Source: Pseudoalteromonas rubra (GTDB taxonomy: Bacteria > Pseudomonadota > Gammaproteobacteria > Enterobacterales > Alteromonadaceae). From it: a DNA stretch of 64,000 bases. This document shows positions 8,300-16,918 of the stretch, in pieces (position 1 is the first letter of the stretch; every line of letters starts with the position of its first letter). The DNA lies in the NCBI RefSeq assembly GCF_005886805.2, contig NZ_CP045429.1:1830501-1894500 (forward strand). Direction: 5' to 3'. The notes under the pieces are model-generated. The model was not told where the DNA came from. It was given only the letters and a program-made list of their open reading frames with translations, and ran no database searches. The position numbers and the translations under genes were made by a program.

Positions 8300-8350
8300 T
8301 TGACATTCTGATCATTTTCTTAAATTTGGATATTGATTATTGTATACAAT
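8300..8350 (+). promoter_or_regulatory. Divergent promoter region with perfect palindrome ATTGTATACAAT (8339-8350)
   Basis: A 12-bp perfect palindrome, ATTGTATACAAT, lies 41 nt before the deaminase start codon. A consensus TTGACA hexamer is at 8300-8305 with a weak TAAATT 15 nt later. GntR regulators of the FadR/FCD subfamily are known to bind short palindromes of the TTGT-ACAA type, and the locus encodes one. I infer this is its operator, probably repressing both divergent operons until the substrate appears. Confidence 0.55.
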
Positions 8351-8391
8351 ATACCTATGATGGCAAGCACAAACTAAGTAGAGGACTTATC

Positions 8392-9306
8392 ATGAAAGTA
8401 GATTGGCAGGGTGTTTATCCCGCAGTAACGACCCAGTTTAATGACGACGAAAGCATTAACTTTGAAACCACCAAAACCATGATCAACACCCTGATTGAAG
8501 AGGGTGTGCATGGCATCATCGTGCTGGGGACAGTCGGTGAAAACTGTTCACTACGTGCTGAAGAAAAGCGTGAAGTATTGCGTGCAGCAAAAGAAGTGGT
8601 TGGCGGGCGAGTCCCTGTGATTTCTGGTGTGGCCGAAACCACAACCGCACTGGCCGTTGAGTTTGTGCGTGATGCAGAGGAAATCGGGGTCGATGGTTAT
8701 ATGGTGCTGCCTGGTATGGTCTACCGTTCGACAGAGCGTGAGGCTATTCATCACTATCAGCAGGTAGCTCGCAACACAAACCTGCCTGTCATGATTTATA
8801 ACAACCCGGTGACCTATGGCGTGGATGTATCTATCGAAGGCATGAAAGTGCTGGCAGAGGAAGCCAACATTGTTTCAGTGAAAGAAGCGACTGAAGACAC
8901 GCGCCGGATCAGTGAATTATTTTCTGCCTTTGGTGACCGTTACGTGGTGTTCGGTGGTGTGGATGACATTGCGCTTGAAAGCTTGATGCTGGGTGCGACA
9001 GGCTGGATCTCAGGTCTGACAAATGTATTCCCGCGTGAATCTGTCGCGATTTATAAGCTGGCCCAGCAAGGTCGTTACAAAGAAGCCCGAGAGCTGTGGC
9101 GCTGGTTCTTGCCTTTGTTGCGCCTGGATACGATCCCGACTCTGGTACAGTGCATCAAGTATGCAGAACAGTTGGCTGGTCGCGGCAGCGAAGTAACACG
9201 TTCACCGCGTTTGCCACTGACAGAGGAAGAGAAAACTTATGTGCGCCGTTTGTACGATGAAGCGCTCACAAACCGGATTGATTTAAGCAAGTTTAATCTG
9301 GATTAA
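8392..9306 (+). CDS. DHDPS/NAL-family lyase, probable pyrroline-4-hydroxy-2-carboxylate deaminase
   Basis: This 304-residue TIM-barrel protein has its start placed at 8392 because AGAGG precedes it and the upstream in-frame extension crosses the operator. It carries the Schiff-base Lys in VSVKEAT, the catalytic Tyr in MIYNNPVTYG, and GTVGEN in place of the usual GTTGE loop. In hydroxyproline clusters this branch of the dihydrodipicolinate synthase family deaminates and dehydrates pyrroline-4-hydroxy-2-carboxylate to alpha-ketoglutarate semialdehyde. The next two genes encode the epimerase before it and the dehydrogenase after it in the same pathway, which supports that role over true lysine biosynthesis. 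The stop lies 4 nt before the epimerase ATG. Confidence 0.85.
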   Translation: MKVDWQGVYPAVTTQFNDDESINFETTKTMINTLIEEGVHGIIVLGTVGENCSLRAEEKREVLRAAKEVVGGRVPVISGVAETTTALAVEFVRDAEEIGVDGYMVLPGMVYRSTEREAIHHYQQVARNTNLPVMIYNNPVTYGVDVSIEGMKVLAEEANIVSVKEATEDTRRISELFSAFGDRYVVFGGVDDIALESLMLGATGWISGLTNVFPRESVAIYKLAQQGRYKEARELWRWFLPLLRLDTIPTLVQCIKYAEQLAGRGSEVTRSPRLPLTEEEKTYVRRLYDEALTNRIDLSKFNLD

Positions 9307-9310
9307 GCCT

Positions 9311-10312
9311 ATGAATAAGGGAACATTCTTCTGCATTGACGGGCACACCTGTGGCAACCCGGTACGACTGGTAACCAGTGGACATCCGCAGCTTGAGGGC
9401 GCGACTATGAGCGACAAGCGTCAGCACTTTCTGGCTGAGTTTGACTGGGTGCGCCGTGCGCTGATGTTTGAGCCGCGTGGTCACGACATGATGTCCGGGT
9501 CATTCCTGTATCCACCTACCACTGAAGATGGTGATGTGGCTATTTTGTTCATTGAAACATCTGGCTGTCTACCCATGTGTGGTCACGGCACCATAGGCAC
9601 AGTGACCTTTGCGCTACAACAAGGCCTGGTGACACCAAAAGAGCCGGGGCGGCTGCGGCTCGATACGCCTGCGGGTCGCGTGGATGCTTATTATTCAATG
9701 CGCGATGGCCGGGTGGAATGGGTCAAGCTATTTAATGTTCCCGCATTTCTGGCACATCGGAATGAGGTGATCTCAGTCCCCGGTATTGGGGAGTTGCAGG
9801 TCGATATTGCCTATGGGGGAAACTTTTACATTATTGTTGAGCCTCAGAGGAATTTTAAAGGCACACATGCTACGAGCGCAGCTGAGTTATTGGCAATGAG
9901 TCCTAAAGTACGTGATGCCGTCAATGCACAGCTTGCTTGCGTACACCCTTTAGACCCGACTGTATGTGGCGCGTCTCACGTACTTTGGACCGGCGACCCC
10001 AAACAGGCCGACTCCAGCGCCGCCAATGCGGTGTTCTATGGTGACAAAGCAATAGACCGCTCACCCTGTGGAACGGGTACCAGCGCACGGATGGCGCAGT
10101 TGTTTGCGAAAGGCGCATTGCAAAGTGGCGAGGATTTTGTCCATGAAAGCTACATCGGCAGCCAATTTATTGGCCGGATTGAAGGCACGACAGAAATAGC
10201 TGGTCACAGTGCCATATTACCCAGCATACAGGGTTGGGCCCGTATAACAGGCCATAACTGTATCACTGTAGATGACGACGACCCGTACGCGTTTGGGTTT
10301 CAGGTGCTTTAA
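9311..10312 (+). CDS. 4-hydroxyproline 2-epimerase (proline racemase family)
   Basis: This 333-residue protein keeps both catalytic cysteines of the two-base proline racemase family: Cys90 in MCGHGTIG and Cys253 in DRSPCGTGTSARMA. A Cys-Cys pair marks true racemases and epimerases, while the dehydratase branch has Thr at the second or first site. It should interconvert trans-4-hydroxy-L-proline and cis-4-hydroxy-D-proline, the entry step of the pathway whose next enzymes are the D-amino-acid dehydrogenase and the deaminase flanking it. It is tightly spaced behind the deaminase gene, so it is in the same operon. Proline racemase activity cannot be excluded from sequence alone. Confidence 0.9.
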   Translation: MNKGTFFCIDGHTCGNPVRLVTSGHPQLEGATMSDKRQHFLAEFDWVRRALMFEPRGHDMMSGSFLYPPTTEDGDVAILFIETSGCLPMCGHGTIGTVTFALQQGLVTPKEPGRLRLDTPAGRVDAYYSMRDGRVEWVKLFNVPAFLAHRNEVISVPGIGELQVDIAYGGNFYIIVEPQRNFKGTHATSAAELLAMSPKVRDAVNAQLACVHPLDPTVCGASHVLWTGDPKQADSSAANAVFYGDKAIDRSPCGTGTSARMAQLFAKGALQSGEDFVHESYIGSQFIGRIEGTTEIAGHSAILPSIQGWARITGHNCITVDDDDPYAFGFQVL

Positions 10313-10317
10313 CAAAG

Positions 10318-10338
10318 TGAGGCAGTCAACTTGCCTCA
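10318..10338 (+). terminator. Short intercistronic hairpin before the aldehyde dehydrogenase gene
   Basis: A 7-bp stem (TGAGGCA / TGCCTCA) with a 7-nt loop is followed by a mildly T-rich run. It is probably an mRNA-stabilising or partial-attenuation stem within the operon rather than a full terminator. Confidence 0.3.
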
Positions 10339-10366
10339 TCATCTTATTTGTCTTAAGGAGACAGCC

Positions 10367-11860
10367 ATGACTTTGACAGGACAGAGTTTTATTGCCGGGC
10401 AATGGCGCGGTAACGCAGACAATGGGCAATTTTTTGCGTTTTGCCCGCAAACCAATGAGAGACATCATCAGCCCTTTTTCAATGCAGAGGCCGACGACCT
10501 GGATGCCGGTATTTTGGCCGCGCAACGTGCTTTTAAGACTTACCGACGTGTGCCTTATTCGCAGCGTGCGGCTTTTTTGCGCAAAATTGGAGAAGAAATC
10601 CTGGCGCTGGGTGATGGCCTGATCGAAACCACCATGCTGGAAACCGGACTGCCAAGAGCGCGTCTTGAAGGTGAGCGAATGCGCACGGTAAATCAGTTGA
10701 ATGCTTTCGCAGCTGCACTGGAAGCAGATCTTGCGCCATTGGCACTGACACGTCAGGATGCTCCTGATCCGGATCGTGCGCCTTTGCCTAAGCCTGCAAC
10801 CGAACTACGTTACTTGCCCGTTGGTGTGGTGGCTGTATTTGGCGCATCTAATTTCCCTTATGCTTTTTCTACCTTAGGGGGGGACACCGCAGCAGCGCTG
10901 GCTTCAGGCTGCCCTGTTATTGTGAAAAGCCACACTGCACATCCAGGTACCAGTGAGTTGATGACTGGGGCTATCGAACAGGCGATCCGTCACTGCCAAA
11001 TGCCTGATGGAGTGTTTTCGATGATCCAGGGCACGGATTATGCCTTATCTCACCAGCTGGTGGGTGCAGCAGATGTGAAAGCAGTGGGTTTCACGGGGTC
11101 TTTGAATGTAGCGAAAGCGCTGCTGGACACCATTCATCAGCGCGAAGAAGTGATCCCGTTATACGGTGAACTGGGCAGTGTAAACCCGCAGGTGATCCTG
11201 CCTGACTATGCACAGGAGCAGGGGAGTGAGCTTGCAAAATCTCTGGTGCAGTCGCTGTTGATGGGTAATGGCCAGTTTTGTACCAGCCCGGGTTTATGGC
11301 TGATACCACAAGGGCAGGTTGAGTTTGAATCCGTCGCGATGAACGCAATCCAGGCTGCACCATCAGATACTTTGCTGACGCCCCGTATTCTGGACAGCTT
11401 CAACAAAGTCATGGTTGAGCTGAAACACAATGCCCATGTTGATTTACTGGCAAGTGGTGAGCAGAGCCAGACGTTCCATGCCAACGCGCATTTATTTGCT
11501 TGTGAGGCAGAGGATTTCATTCACGATGCCAGTTTGCATGAAGAAGTTTTTGGCCCTAGTGCCCTGATTGTGCGCTACCGTGATGAAGCGCAATTACTGC
11601 GTGTGGTGGAACAGTTAGAAGGTCAGCTGACAGCCAGTGTGCACGCTACCAAAGCGGAAATGGCGGTTCAGGAAACACTACTGGATGAGTTGAGCTACAA
11701 AGTGGGCCGCCTCATCTTCGGCCAGATGCCAACCGGTGTGGAAGTGTGTTGTTCGATGAATCATGGCGGACCTTACCCATCGTCGACAGATGTGCGCTCG
11801 ACGTCGGTCGGGACACAGGCCATGACGCGATTCTTACGCCCGTTATGTGTACAGAGTTAG
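10367..11860 (+). CDS. Alpha-ketoglutarate semialdehyde dehydrogenase (NADP-dependent aldehyde dehydrogenase family)
   Basis: This 497-residue enzyme starts at 10367, preceded by AAGGAG at good spacing; a longer in-frame start at 10331 lacks a ribosome site. Catalytic elements are visible: the general base Glu in PLYGELGSVNPQ, the nucleophile Cys in NGQFCTSPGLWL, and the cofactor strand AVFGASNFPYAFS followed by VKSHTAHPGTSE. The form resembles the branch that oxidises 2,5-dioxopentanoate to 2-oxoglutarate, the last step of hydroxyproline, glucarate and L-arabinose catabolism. Next to the epimerase and deaminase this is the terminal enzyme of hydroxyproline breakdown, feeding the TCA cycle. 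The FADH2/NADPH yield and kinetics are not inferable. Confidence 0.87.
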   Translation: MTLTGQSFIAGQWRGNADNGQFFAFCPQTNERHHQPFFNAEADDLDAGILAAQRAFKTYRRVPYSQRAAFLRKIGEEILALGDGLIETTMLETGLPRARLEGERMRTVNQLNAFAAALEADLAPLALTRQDAPDPDRAPLPKPATELRYLPVGVVAVFGASNFPYAFSTLGGDTAAALASGCPVIVKSHTAHPGTSELMTGAIEQAIRHCQMPDGVFSMIQGTDYALSHQLVGAADVKAVGFTGSLNVAKALLDTIHQREEVIPLYGELGSVNPQVILPDYAQEQGSELAKSLVQSLLMGNGQFCTSPGLWLIPQGQVEFESVAMNAIQAAPSDTLLTPRILDSFNKVMVELKHNAHVDLLASGEQSQTFHANAHLFACEAEDFIHDASLHEEVFGPSALIVRYRDEAQLLRVVEQLEGQLTASVHATKAEMAVQETLLDELSYKVGRLIFGQMPTGVEVCCSMNHGGPYPSSTDVRSTSVGTQAMTRFLRPLCVQS

Positions 11861-11900
11861 GCAACCTCAGAAGATAGAACTTCTGTAACCCCGTGGAGTG

Positions 11901-11936
11901 CGGTTGCACAGGCTTGTTCCTTAGCCTGTGTAACCG
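11901..11936 (+). terminator. Long hairpin after the aldehyde dehydrogenase gene
   Basis: A 14-bp stem (CGGTTGCACAGGCT / AGCCTGTGTAACCG, one G-U pair) with an 8-nt loop lies 40 nt after the stop. The tail is only modestly T-rich (CCTATTTG), so termination may be partial. It separates the catabolic genes from the regulator. Confidence 0.55.
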
Positions 11937-12046
11937 CCTATTTGATCATGATATGATTTCATAGACTGTGAACCTTCTCTCTCACAGCGTGCAATTTATG
12001 GCAATGCACGTATAATGTATCCCAATGATAATAATTAACTAACCCT

Positions 12047-12715
12047 ATGGCGATTGTACATAAAACTCGAACCCAACTGGTTGCGGAAGCGATCCGAGAA
12101 AAAATTCTGTGTGGCGAAATAAAAGCCGGTGAACCTCTGCGTCAGGCTGCGCTGGCCGATGAATTGAACGTTAGCCGTATCCCGGTCAGAGAGGCGTTAT
12201 TGCAGCTCGAAGCCGAAGGCTTGGTGAATTTTGAGGCTCACAAAGGGGCCACAGTCACCCGGTTGAGTGCCGAACAGATTGATGAGATCTTTGATTTACG
12301 CGCCATACTGGAAGCAGAGCTACTGAGCCATTCGATTGATAATCTGACCAAACGCGACTTACTGGAAGCTGAAGCCATTTTGGCCGATCTCGAAGACGCG
12401 ACCGATGCGGGTGATACCCAGCTGGCAACCGGTAAACTGAACGCCGAATTCCACAGTAAGTTGTATAGTCGTGCTGAGCGCCCTCAGACCCGAGAACTGG
12501 TCGACGTTTACAGTAAAAACTCAGAGCGTTACGTTCGTATGCATATATTGCTTGCCGGTGGCCTGAAAACGGCACCAGAAGAGCACCGCACTTTACTTAA
12601 GCTGTGTCACGAGAAAGACAAAGCCGGTGCCTGCGAATTTCTCAAAAAGCACATTATAGGCGCAAAAGACGACATTAAAGCCTTGCTCCTGCGCCTTGAG
12701 CAGGAAGCACAATAA
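12047..12715 (+). CDS. GntR-family regulator, FadR/FCD subfamily
   Basis: This 222-residue protein has a winged helix in residues 1-75 (LVAEAIREKILCGEIKAGEPL, then LADELNVSRIPVREALLQLEAEGLV, the classic GntR recognition helix). A helical FCD ligand domain occupies residues about 80-215 with metal or ligand residues such as the FHSKLY histidine and later LCHEKDKAGACEFLKKHI. FCD regulators sense small carboxylates or amino-acid metabolites. Its position at the end of the hydroxyproline locus suggests it controls that locus, likely through the palindrome at 8339-8350. A TATAAT hexamer at 12011-12016 suggests its own promoter. An ATTGTACA half-site overlaps the start of the gene, possibly allowing autoregulation. 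Confidence 0.87.
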   Translation: MAIVHKTRTQLVAEAIREKILCGEIKAGEPLRQAALADELNVSRIPVREALLQLEAEGLVNFEAHKGATVTRLSAEQIDEIFDLRAILEAELLSHSIDNLTKRDLLEAEAILADLEDATDAGDTQLATGKLNAEFHSKLYSRAERPQTRELVDVYSKNSERYVRMHILLAGGLKTAPEEHRTLLKLCHEKDKAGACEFLKKHIIGAKDDIKALLLRLEQEAQ

Positions 12716-12728
12716 GCCTCAACATATT

Positions 12729-12750
12729 AATGCGTTATAACTAACGCGTT
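12729..12750 (+). terminator. Weak hairpin after the GntR gene
   Basis: A 9-bp stem (AATGCGTTA / TAACGCGTT, one G-U pair) with a 4-nt loop, followed by ATTTCG. It is placed directly after the stop codon of the regulator. Confidence 0.4.
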
Positions 12751-12869
12751 ATTTCGCTGTGCACACCGGACGCGTCTTTTTCCTCCGGCGCGCAGCGTTT
12801 GTTGCCAGTCTCATGGCGGGCTTTCAGTCAGCCTGGCCTCTAGTACTTGTTTTGGCAATGCCAGGCCAT

Positions 12870-14438
12870 TTATGACAATACACCATGCTGACGCAAATAC
12901 TGCTGTGCGGCATCGGTGTGTGGCGCAAAGCGTTTCCAGCGCCCGATAGCGCGGCGGTTAAGCGGTTCACGCACCTGTACTTTACTCGCTGTTGATACAG
13001 GCGCATCGTTAAGATGAAAGTGCATACAGCTGTCCTGCCAGGGCAAATCACAATAATCCAGTAGTTTAGCGATTTCCTGCTCAGGATTATCAACCAGGGA
13101 TTCGTACTGCATCATATAAAACTGCTCACCATGAAGCTGCTTCCAGTGCTGCATCAGATCATAAAATCGGCTGTAGAAGCGTGCTGTATCCATCAGATCT
13201 AATGAATACGCGTAATACGGGTTGTTGATAGTAAACAACTGGCGGAAGTTACCAATGCAGGTATCCATCGGGTCACGCATCAGACAGATGATTTTGGCAT
13301 TGGGTAACGCCCGGCGGATCAGATCAACATAGAAAAAGTTAAATGGCAGCTTATCGACAAAGTGTGCATGGCTGCCGGTAACCACCCGGGTTGCATTCAG
13401 ATAGGTCAGTCCGAGTTGGTGTGGGTCGCGCTGATAAGCTTGCTCGAGTGTGAGTGGATCGAGTACGGTCTGGCTGGTGGTCTGAGCCAGGCGTTTTACG
13501 CTGATCCCAAAATCCTGTAGTTCCCCGGCCGACATCACATCGCTGTGACTGGATAAGATCCTCTCTACCAGGGTGGTGCCAGAGCGCGGCATCCCGAGTA
13601 CAAAAATGGGCTCGCGGCTGCTGTGGCCAGCCTTTGGATCGACTGTACTGGCGCTACTGAGCGCCTGAATGCGCTCGAACAAGGCATCGTTACTTGGATG
13701 ACCAAAGGGGCGTGCACTGTGTAAGGCCGCTTTACCCTGTTTGAGTGCATGGTACGCTGAATCAAACTCACCCAGATCCTGATATTCTTTTGCCAAAGCA
13801 TGGCCAAGATGGAGCTGAGATTCGGGTGTGTTTGCCCGCTCAAAGGCGCTTTGTAAGCGGGTCAGGTGGTTGTGCTCTGCGCTGGCTTTTTTCAGATCAG
13901 ACAAAGCAAAGTGTGCTCTGTGATGATCTTTATCTAATGCCAGCGCTTGTTCAAAGGCTTGCTCAGCGTCATCAAATAAGCCGACAAACTTCGCACTAAC
14001 CCCAAAGTTATAATAATACTGCGCGTTGCTCTGAGTGAGCTTGAGTGCCTGGCGGAAAAATGCCAAGGCGTCCTCGTGCAGGCCAACGTGGCTCAGTGCC
14101 ACCCCAAAAGTGTCCGCATCAAGTGCTCGAGTCAACGCAGCGGGACTTGTCTGCTCTGCGGTTTGCCTGGCCAGTGTTAGCTCACCCTGCAAGGCATAAC
14201 ACTTAGTCAGCTGAGCTCGGTATTCATCACTGCTATGCAGTTCCAGCGCCTTTTCGAGCAATTTGATTGCTTTTTTTAACTGCCCAACCTGAAGGTTGAT
14301 CACACCGAGCAGAAAATAGCCGTCGGCATAGTCTGGTGATGCATTGAGCAGTTTGACCAGGTATTGATGGGCGGTTTCGAGCTGGCCCTGATTGAGTGCG
14401 CTAATGGCGCTTCTGTGTAATTGCTGGATAGACGTCAT
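12870..14438 (-). CDS. TPR-repeat sulfotransferase family protein
   Basis: This 522-residue protein has two halves. Residues about 1-240 are tandem tetratricopeptide repeats (for example DYADGYFLLGVINLQVGQLK and AQYYYNFGVSAKFVGLFDDA). From about residue 275 a PAPS-dependent sulfotransferase domain begins with the 5'-phosphosulfate loop FVLGMPRSGTTLVERIL; a later segment, IICLMRDPMDTCIGNFRQLF, matches the 3'-phosphate-binding region. There is no signal peptide, so it is probably cytosolic. Such proteins are often found next to TonB-dependent receptor genes in Alteromonadales (family knowledge from memory), as here. The acceptor of the sulfate is unknown. The upstream receptor gene is separated by a hairpin at 14463-14486. 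Confidence 0.82.
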   Translation of the reverse strand: MTSIQQLHRSAISALNQGQLETAHQYLVKLLNASPDYADGYFLLGVINLQVGQLKKAIKLLEKALELHSSDEYRAQLTKCYALQGELTLARQTAEQTSPAALTRALDADTFGVALSHVGLHEDALAFFRQALKLTQSNAQYYYNFGVSAKFVGLFDDAEQAFEQALALDKDHHRAHFALSDLKKASAEHNHLTRLQSAFERANTPESQLHLGHALAKEYQDLGEFDSAYHALKQGKAALHSARPFGHPSNDALFERIQALSSASTVDPKAGHSSREPIFVLGMPRSGTTLVERILSSHSDVMSAGELQDFGISVKRLAQTTSQTVLDPLTLEQAYQRDPHQLGLTYLNATRVVTGSHAHFVDKLPFNFFYVDLIRRALPNAKIICLMRDPMDTCIGNFRQLFTINNPYYAYSLDLMDTARFYSRFYDLMQHWKQLHGEQFYMMQYESLVDNPEQEIAKLLDYCDLPWQDSCMHFHLNDAPVSTASKVQVREPLNRRAIGRWKRFAPHTDAAQQYLRQHGVLS

Positions 14439-14462
14439 TGTGGGTTGTCACTTGTTATATAA

Positions 14463-14486
14463 AGGCCCATCACAATGGATGGGCCT
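14463..14486 (-). terminator. Hairpin between TonB-dependent receptor and sulfotransferase genes
   Basis: A 9-bp stem (AGGCCCATC / GATGGGCCT) with a 6-nt loop; on the minus strand it is followed by TTTATATAAC. It likely lowers read-through from the receptor gene into the sulfotransferase gene. Confidence 0.6.
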
Positions 14487-14506
14487 CAGCGGGAGAGTTC
14501 AATTTA

Positions 14507-16918
14507 CTAAAGTTCGAACTGATAGTCGAACTTAATGCCGACTGTCAGTGGTTTGTTCAGGTAGTGGCCATAGTTACGCTGGATCTCAGCGCCGTTGGCG
14601 GTCGTAATATCCCGCACATCGCGACGCACTGAGGTAAAGGCGTATTTGTTGAACAGGTTGTTGACGTACAAAGTGGCTGACCACATATCGCCGGTCAGTT
14701 TGGCAGACAAGTTGCTGATCCCATAACCTGAGAGGGTTTCACCACTGTCACGCAGACCCACTTTGGAAATGATATCGCTCTGTGCCGTCAGGCCATAGTT
14801 GATATCCAGGGTTTTATCGCCCAGCACTTCAGTTTCGTAATTTATACCCAATGAGAACTGATGTTCCGGAGAGCCGGGCAGTCTGTCCCCATCTTGACCG
14901 CCATCGGTGCCATCGGCATTAAATAAGTAAGGTGCATCCGAGGTTAACTCTGCCTTAGTGTAGGCATAGGTTGCATACGTGCTGATAGAGTCACTGAGGA
15001 TAGCACGTGTGGAGATCTCAACCCCTTTGGCGTTGGCTGTTCCGGCATTAGAGGTATACGGAAGCTGGCCAACCACAGTGGCACCGGCAATTTGTGCATC
15101 ATCCCAGTCAACATTGAAAATGGCCGCGTTGAAATGCAGGCGGTTCTTTAACCAGGTGCTCTTCAGACCCAATTCATAGTTGGTGGTGGTGTCCGCGGTG
15201 TACAGCATTTCGTCGGGCATACCACAACCGATCTGTTTGTCAGGCAGGGGATCCGGACACGGCGCCAGACCGTTGGAACCACCAATACGGAAACCTTCAC
15301 TGGCCGTGATGTACGCCATGACTGAGTCTGTAAACTGGTAATTGGCGTTGAACTTAAACAGGTTTCCATCGTCTTCAGCATTGTTTTGCTTAAAGTCCAG
15401 AGTTATGTCGCTTGGACCTGCGCCGCTGTATAGCGTATTGGCCAGCGGGAAGTCAACGGCGGACTCTGCCTTCACTTCATACTCATAAAATCGTGCACCC
15501 AGGGTAATGGTTAGCTTGTCATTGACCTGATAACCCACTTCCCCGAACAGGGCCTGCTCTGTGATTTCACTGCGGTCGACCGAGAAATACTCGAGGTTGT
15601 CCGGGCGGGTTTGCTCGCCACCAAAATTAGCTACGGCAAACTCCCCAAAGCCTGGGGTGAACTCTTTACTGCTGGCATCACTTTCGAATTTGTTGTAGAA
15701 GCCACCCACAATCCAGTTCCAGGCTGAGTCGCCCTGCGACACCAGCCGGATCTCCTGCGTGAAGGTGTCTTCTTCTTCCTCTTCGCGGGTAAACGCCGAG
15801 AAGGACGGGAATTCTTCATAGCCATAATCGAGGCGGATCAGCAGATCGGTCTGGTCGCGCTGACCATCGGCTTCAAAGCTGGACCAGCCCGATGCAGAAA
15901 CCAGTTCTGCAAATCCCAGATCGGCTTTTAATTCCAGGCTCAGCAGATCATCTTCTTTGTCTCTGGGCTCTTCATAGCGATAGGCCGATTCATATTTGCC
16001 GATGCGATCATTGAGTCCGTTTGCCGGGTTGAGTGCCTGATAATGTACTATCGAGCGGCCCTCACTTTCTTGTTTCTGGTAAAAATAGTTCAGCGTGCCA
16101 TCGAACCAGTCATTTGGCTTCCAGCGCACAGAAATGCGGCCAGTGGTGGTGGTTTCGCCATTGGCATCGGCTACGCGTTTGAGGTTGTTATCAACGTCAC
16201 TTTGACTGCTCCAGTTGGGATCTGCCAAAGAAGCCCCGCCTTCGCGGACCACATAGTTGTAATCAATAAATCCGGGATCTTCATACTGGTTCAGGCTGGC
16301 ACGCAGCGCCAGTTCATCTTCGATGATGGGGGTGTTGAAAATAAAGCCACCTTCACCTCCAACTGAATCACTCTCTGAGTTTTGAAATAAGTCGCCATAC
16401 AGTTGCACTGTGGTGATGTCCAACTCTGGCGCTTTAAGCATATAGCGAATAGCGCCGCCTAGGGTACCCGCGCCGTATAAGGTACCTTGTGGGCCGATTA
16501 ATACCTCTACGCGTTCTACGTCAGTCAGGCGCATATCCAGCGAAACGGGGATCTCATTCACATAGGTTGCAACGGTCCCGCCATCCTGATCCGGGCCTGA
16601 TGAGTTGGTGTTAAGGCCGCGAACGATGATCGGTGAGCCAGAGCGACCACCCTGATCGGTCACAGTCAGACCTGGCACCCAACGTGCCACATCGGCGAGT
16701 TCACCAATGTTTTGATCTTTCATTATATCCGCATCGAGTGCGGTGATGTTTAAAGGGGCCTCCTGAACTGAGCCACTACGGCGTGTAGCTGTGATCTGGA
16801 TAACTTCCAGAGACTTCTCTTCGGCACCTGCTTCATCGGCCTGTGCTGTTGCACTGAGCATAATTGAGCCTGGCAAAGCCGTAGCGATGGCCAGAGATAT
16901 GAGTTTTGGTTTTAGCAT
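14507..16918 (-). CDS. TonB-dependent outer-membrane receptor
   Basis: This is an 803-residue protein when started at 16918 (MLKPKLISLAIATALPG..., signal peptide ending at AQA); an in-frame ATG 28 codons upstream would add a non-signal-like extension. After the signal lies a TonB box (LEVIQITATRR), then a plug domain (ADVARWVPGLTV, SPIIVRGLNT, VERVEVLIGPQGTLYGAGTLGGAIRY) and a 22-strand barrel ending KFDYQFEL. The final residue is Leu rather than the common Phe. It imports a ligand too large or scarce for porins. The ligand is unknown; adjacency to the hydroxyproline locus and a sulfotransferase leaves peptides or a sulfated compound as possibilities. The upstream region is long and AT-rich. 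Confidence 0.92.
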   Translation of the reverse strand: MLKPKLISLAIATALPGSIMLSATAQADEAGAEEKSLEVIQITATRRSGSVQEAPLNITALDADIMKDQNIGELADVARWVPGLTVTDQGGRSGSPIIVRGLNTNSSGPDQDGGTVATYVNEIPVSLDMRLTDVERVEVLIGPQGTLYGAGTLGGAIRYMLKAPELDITTVQLYGDLFQNSESDSVGGEGGFIFNTPIIEDELALRASLNQYEDPGFIDYNYVVREGGASLADPNWSSQSDVDNNLKRVADANGETTTTGRISVRWKPNDWFDGTLNYFYQKQESEGRSIVHYQALNPANGLNDRIGKYESAYRYEEPRDKEDDLLSLELKADLGFAELVSASGWSSFEADGQRDQTDLLIRLDYGYEEFPSFSAFTREEEEEDTFTQEIRLVSQGDSAWNWIVGGFYNKFESDASSKEFTPGFGEFAVANFGGEQTRPDNLEYFSVDRSEITEQALFGEVGYQVNDKLTITLGARFYEYEVKAESAVDFPLANTLYSGAGPSDITLDFKQNNAEDDGNLFKFNANYQFTDSVMAYITASEGFRIGGSNGLAPCPDPLPDKQIGCGMPDEMLYTADTTTNYELGLKSTWLKNRLHFNAAIFNVDWDDAQIAGATVVGQLPYTSNAGTANAKGVEISTRAILSDSISTYATYAYTKAELTSDAPYLFNADGTDGGQDGDRLPGSPEHQFSLGINYETEVLGDKTLDINYGLTAQSDIISKVGLRDSGETLSGYGISNLSAKLTGDMWSATLYVNNLFNKYAFTSVRRDVRDITTANGAEIQRNYGHYLNKPLTVGIKFDYQFEL

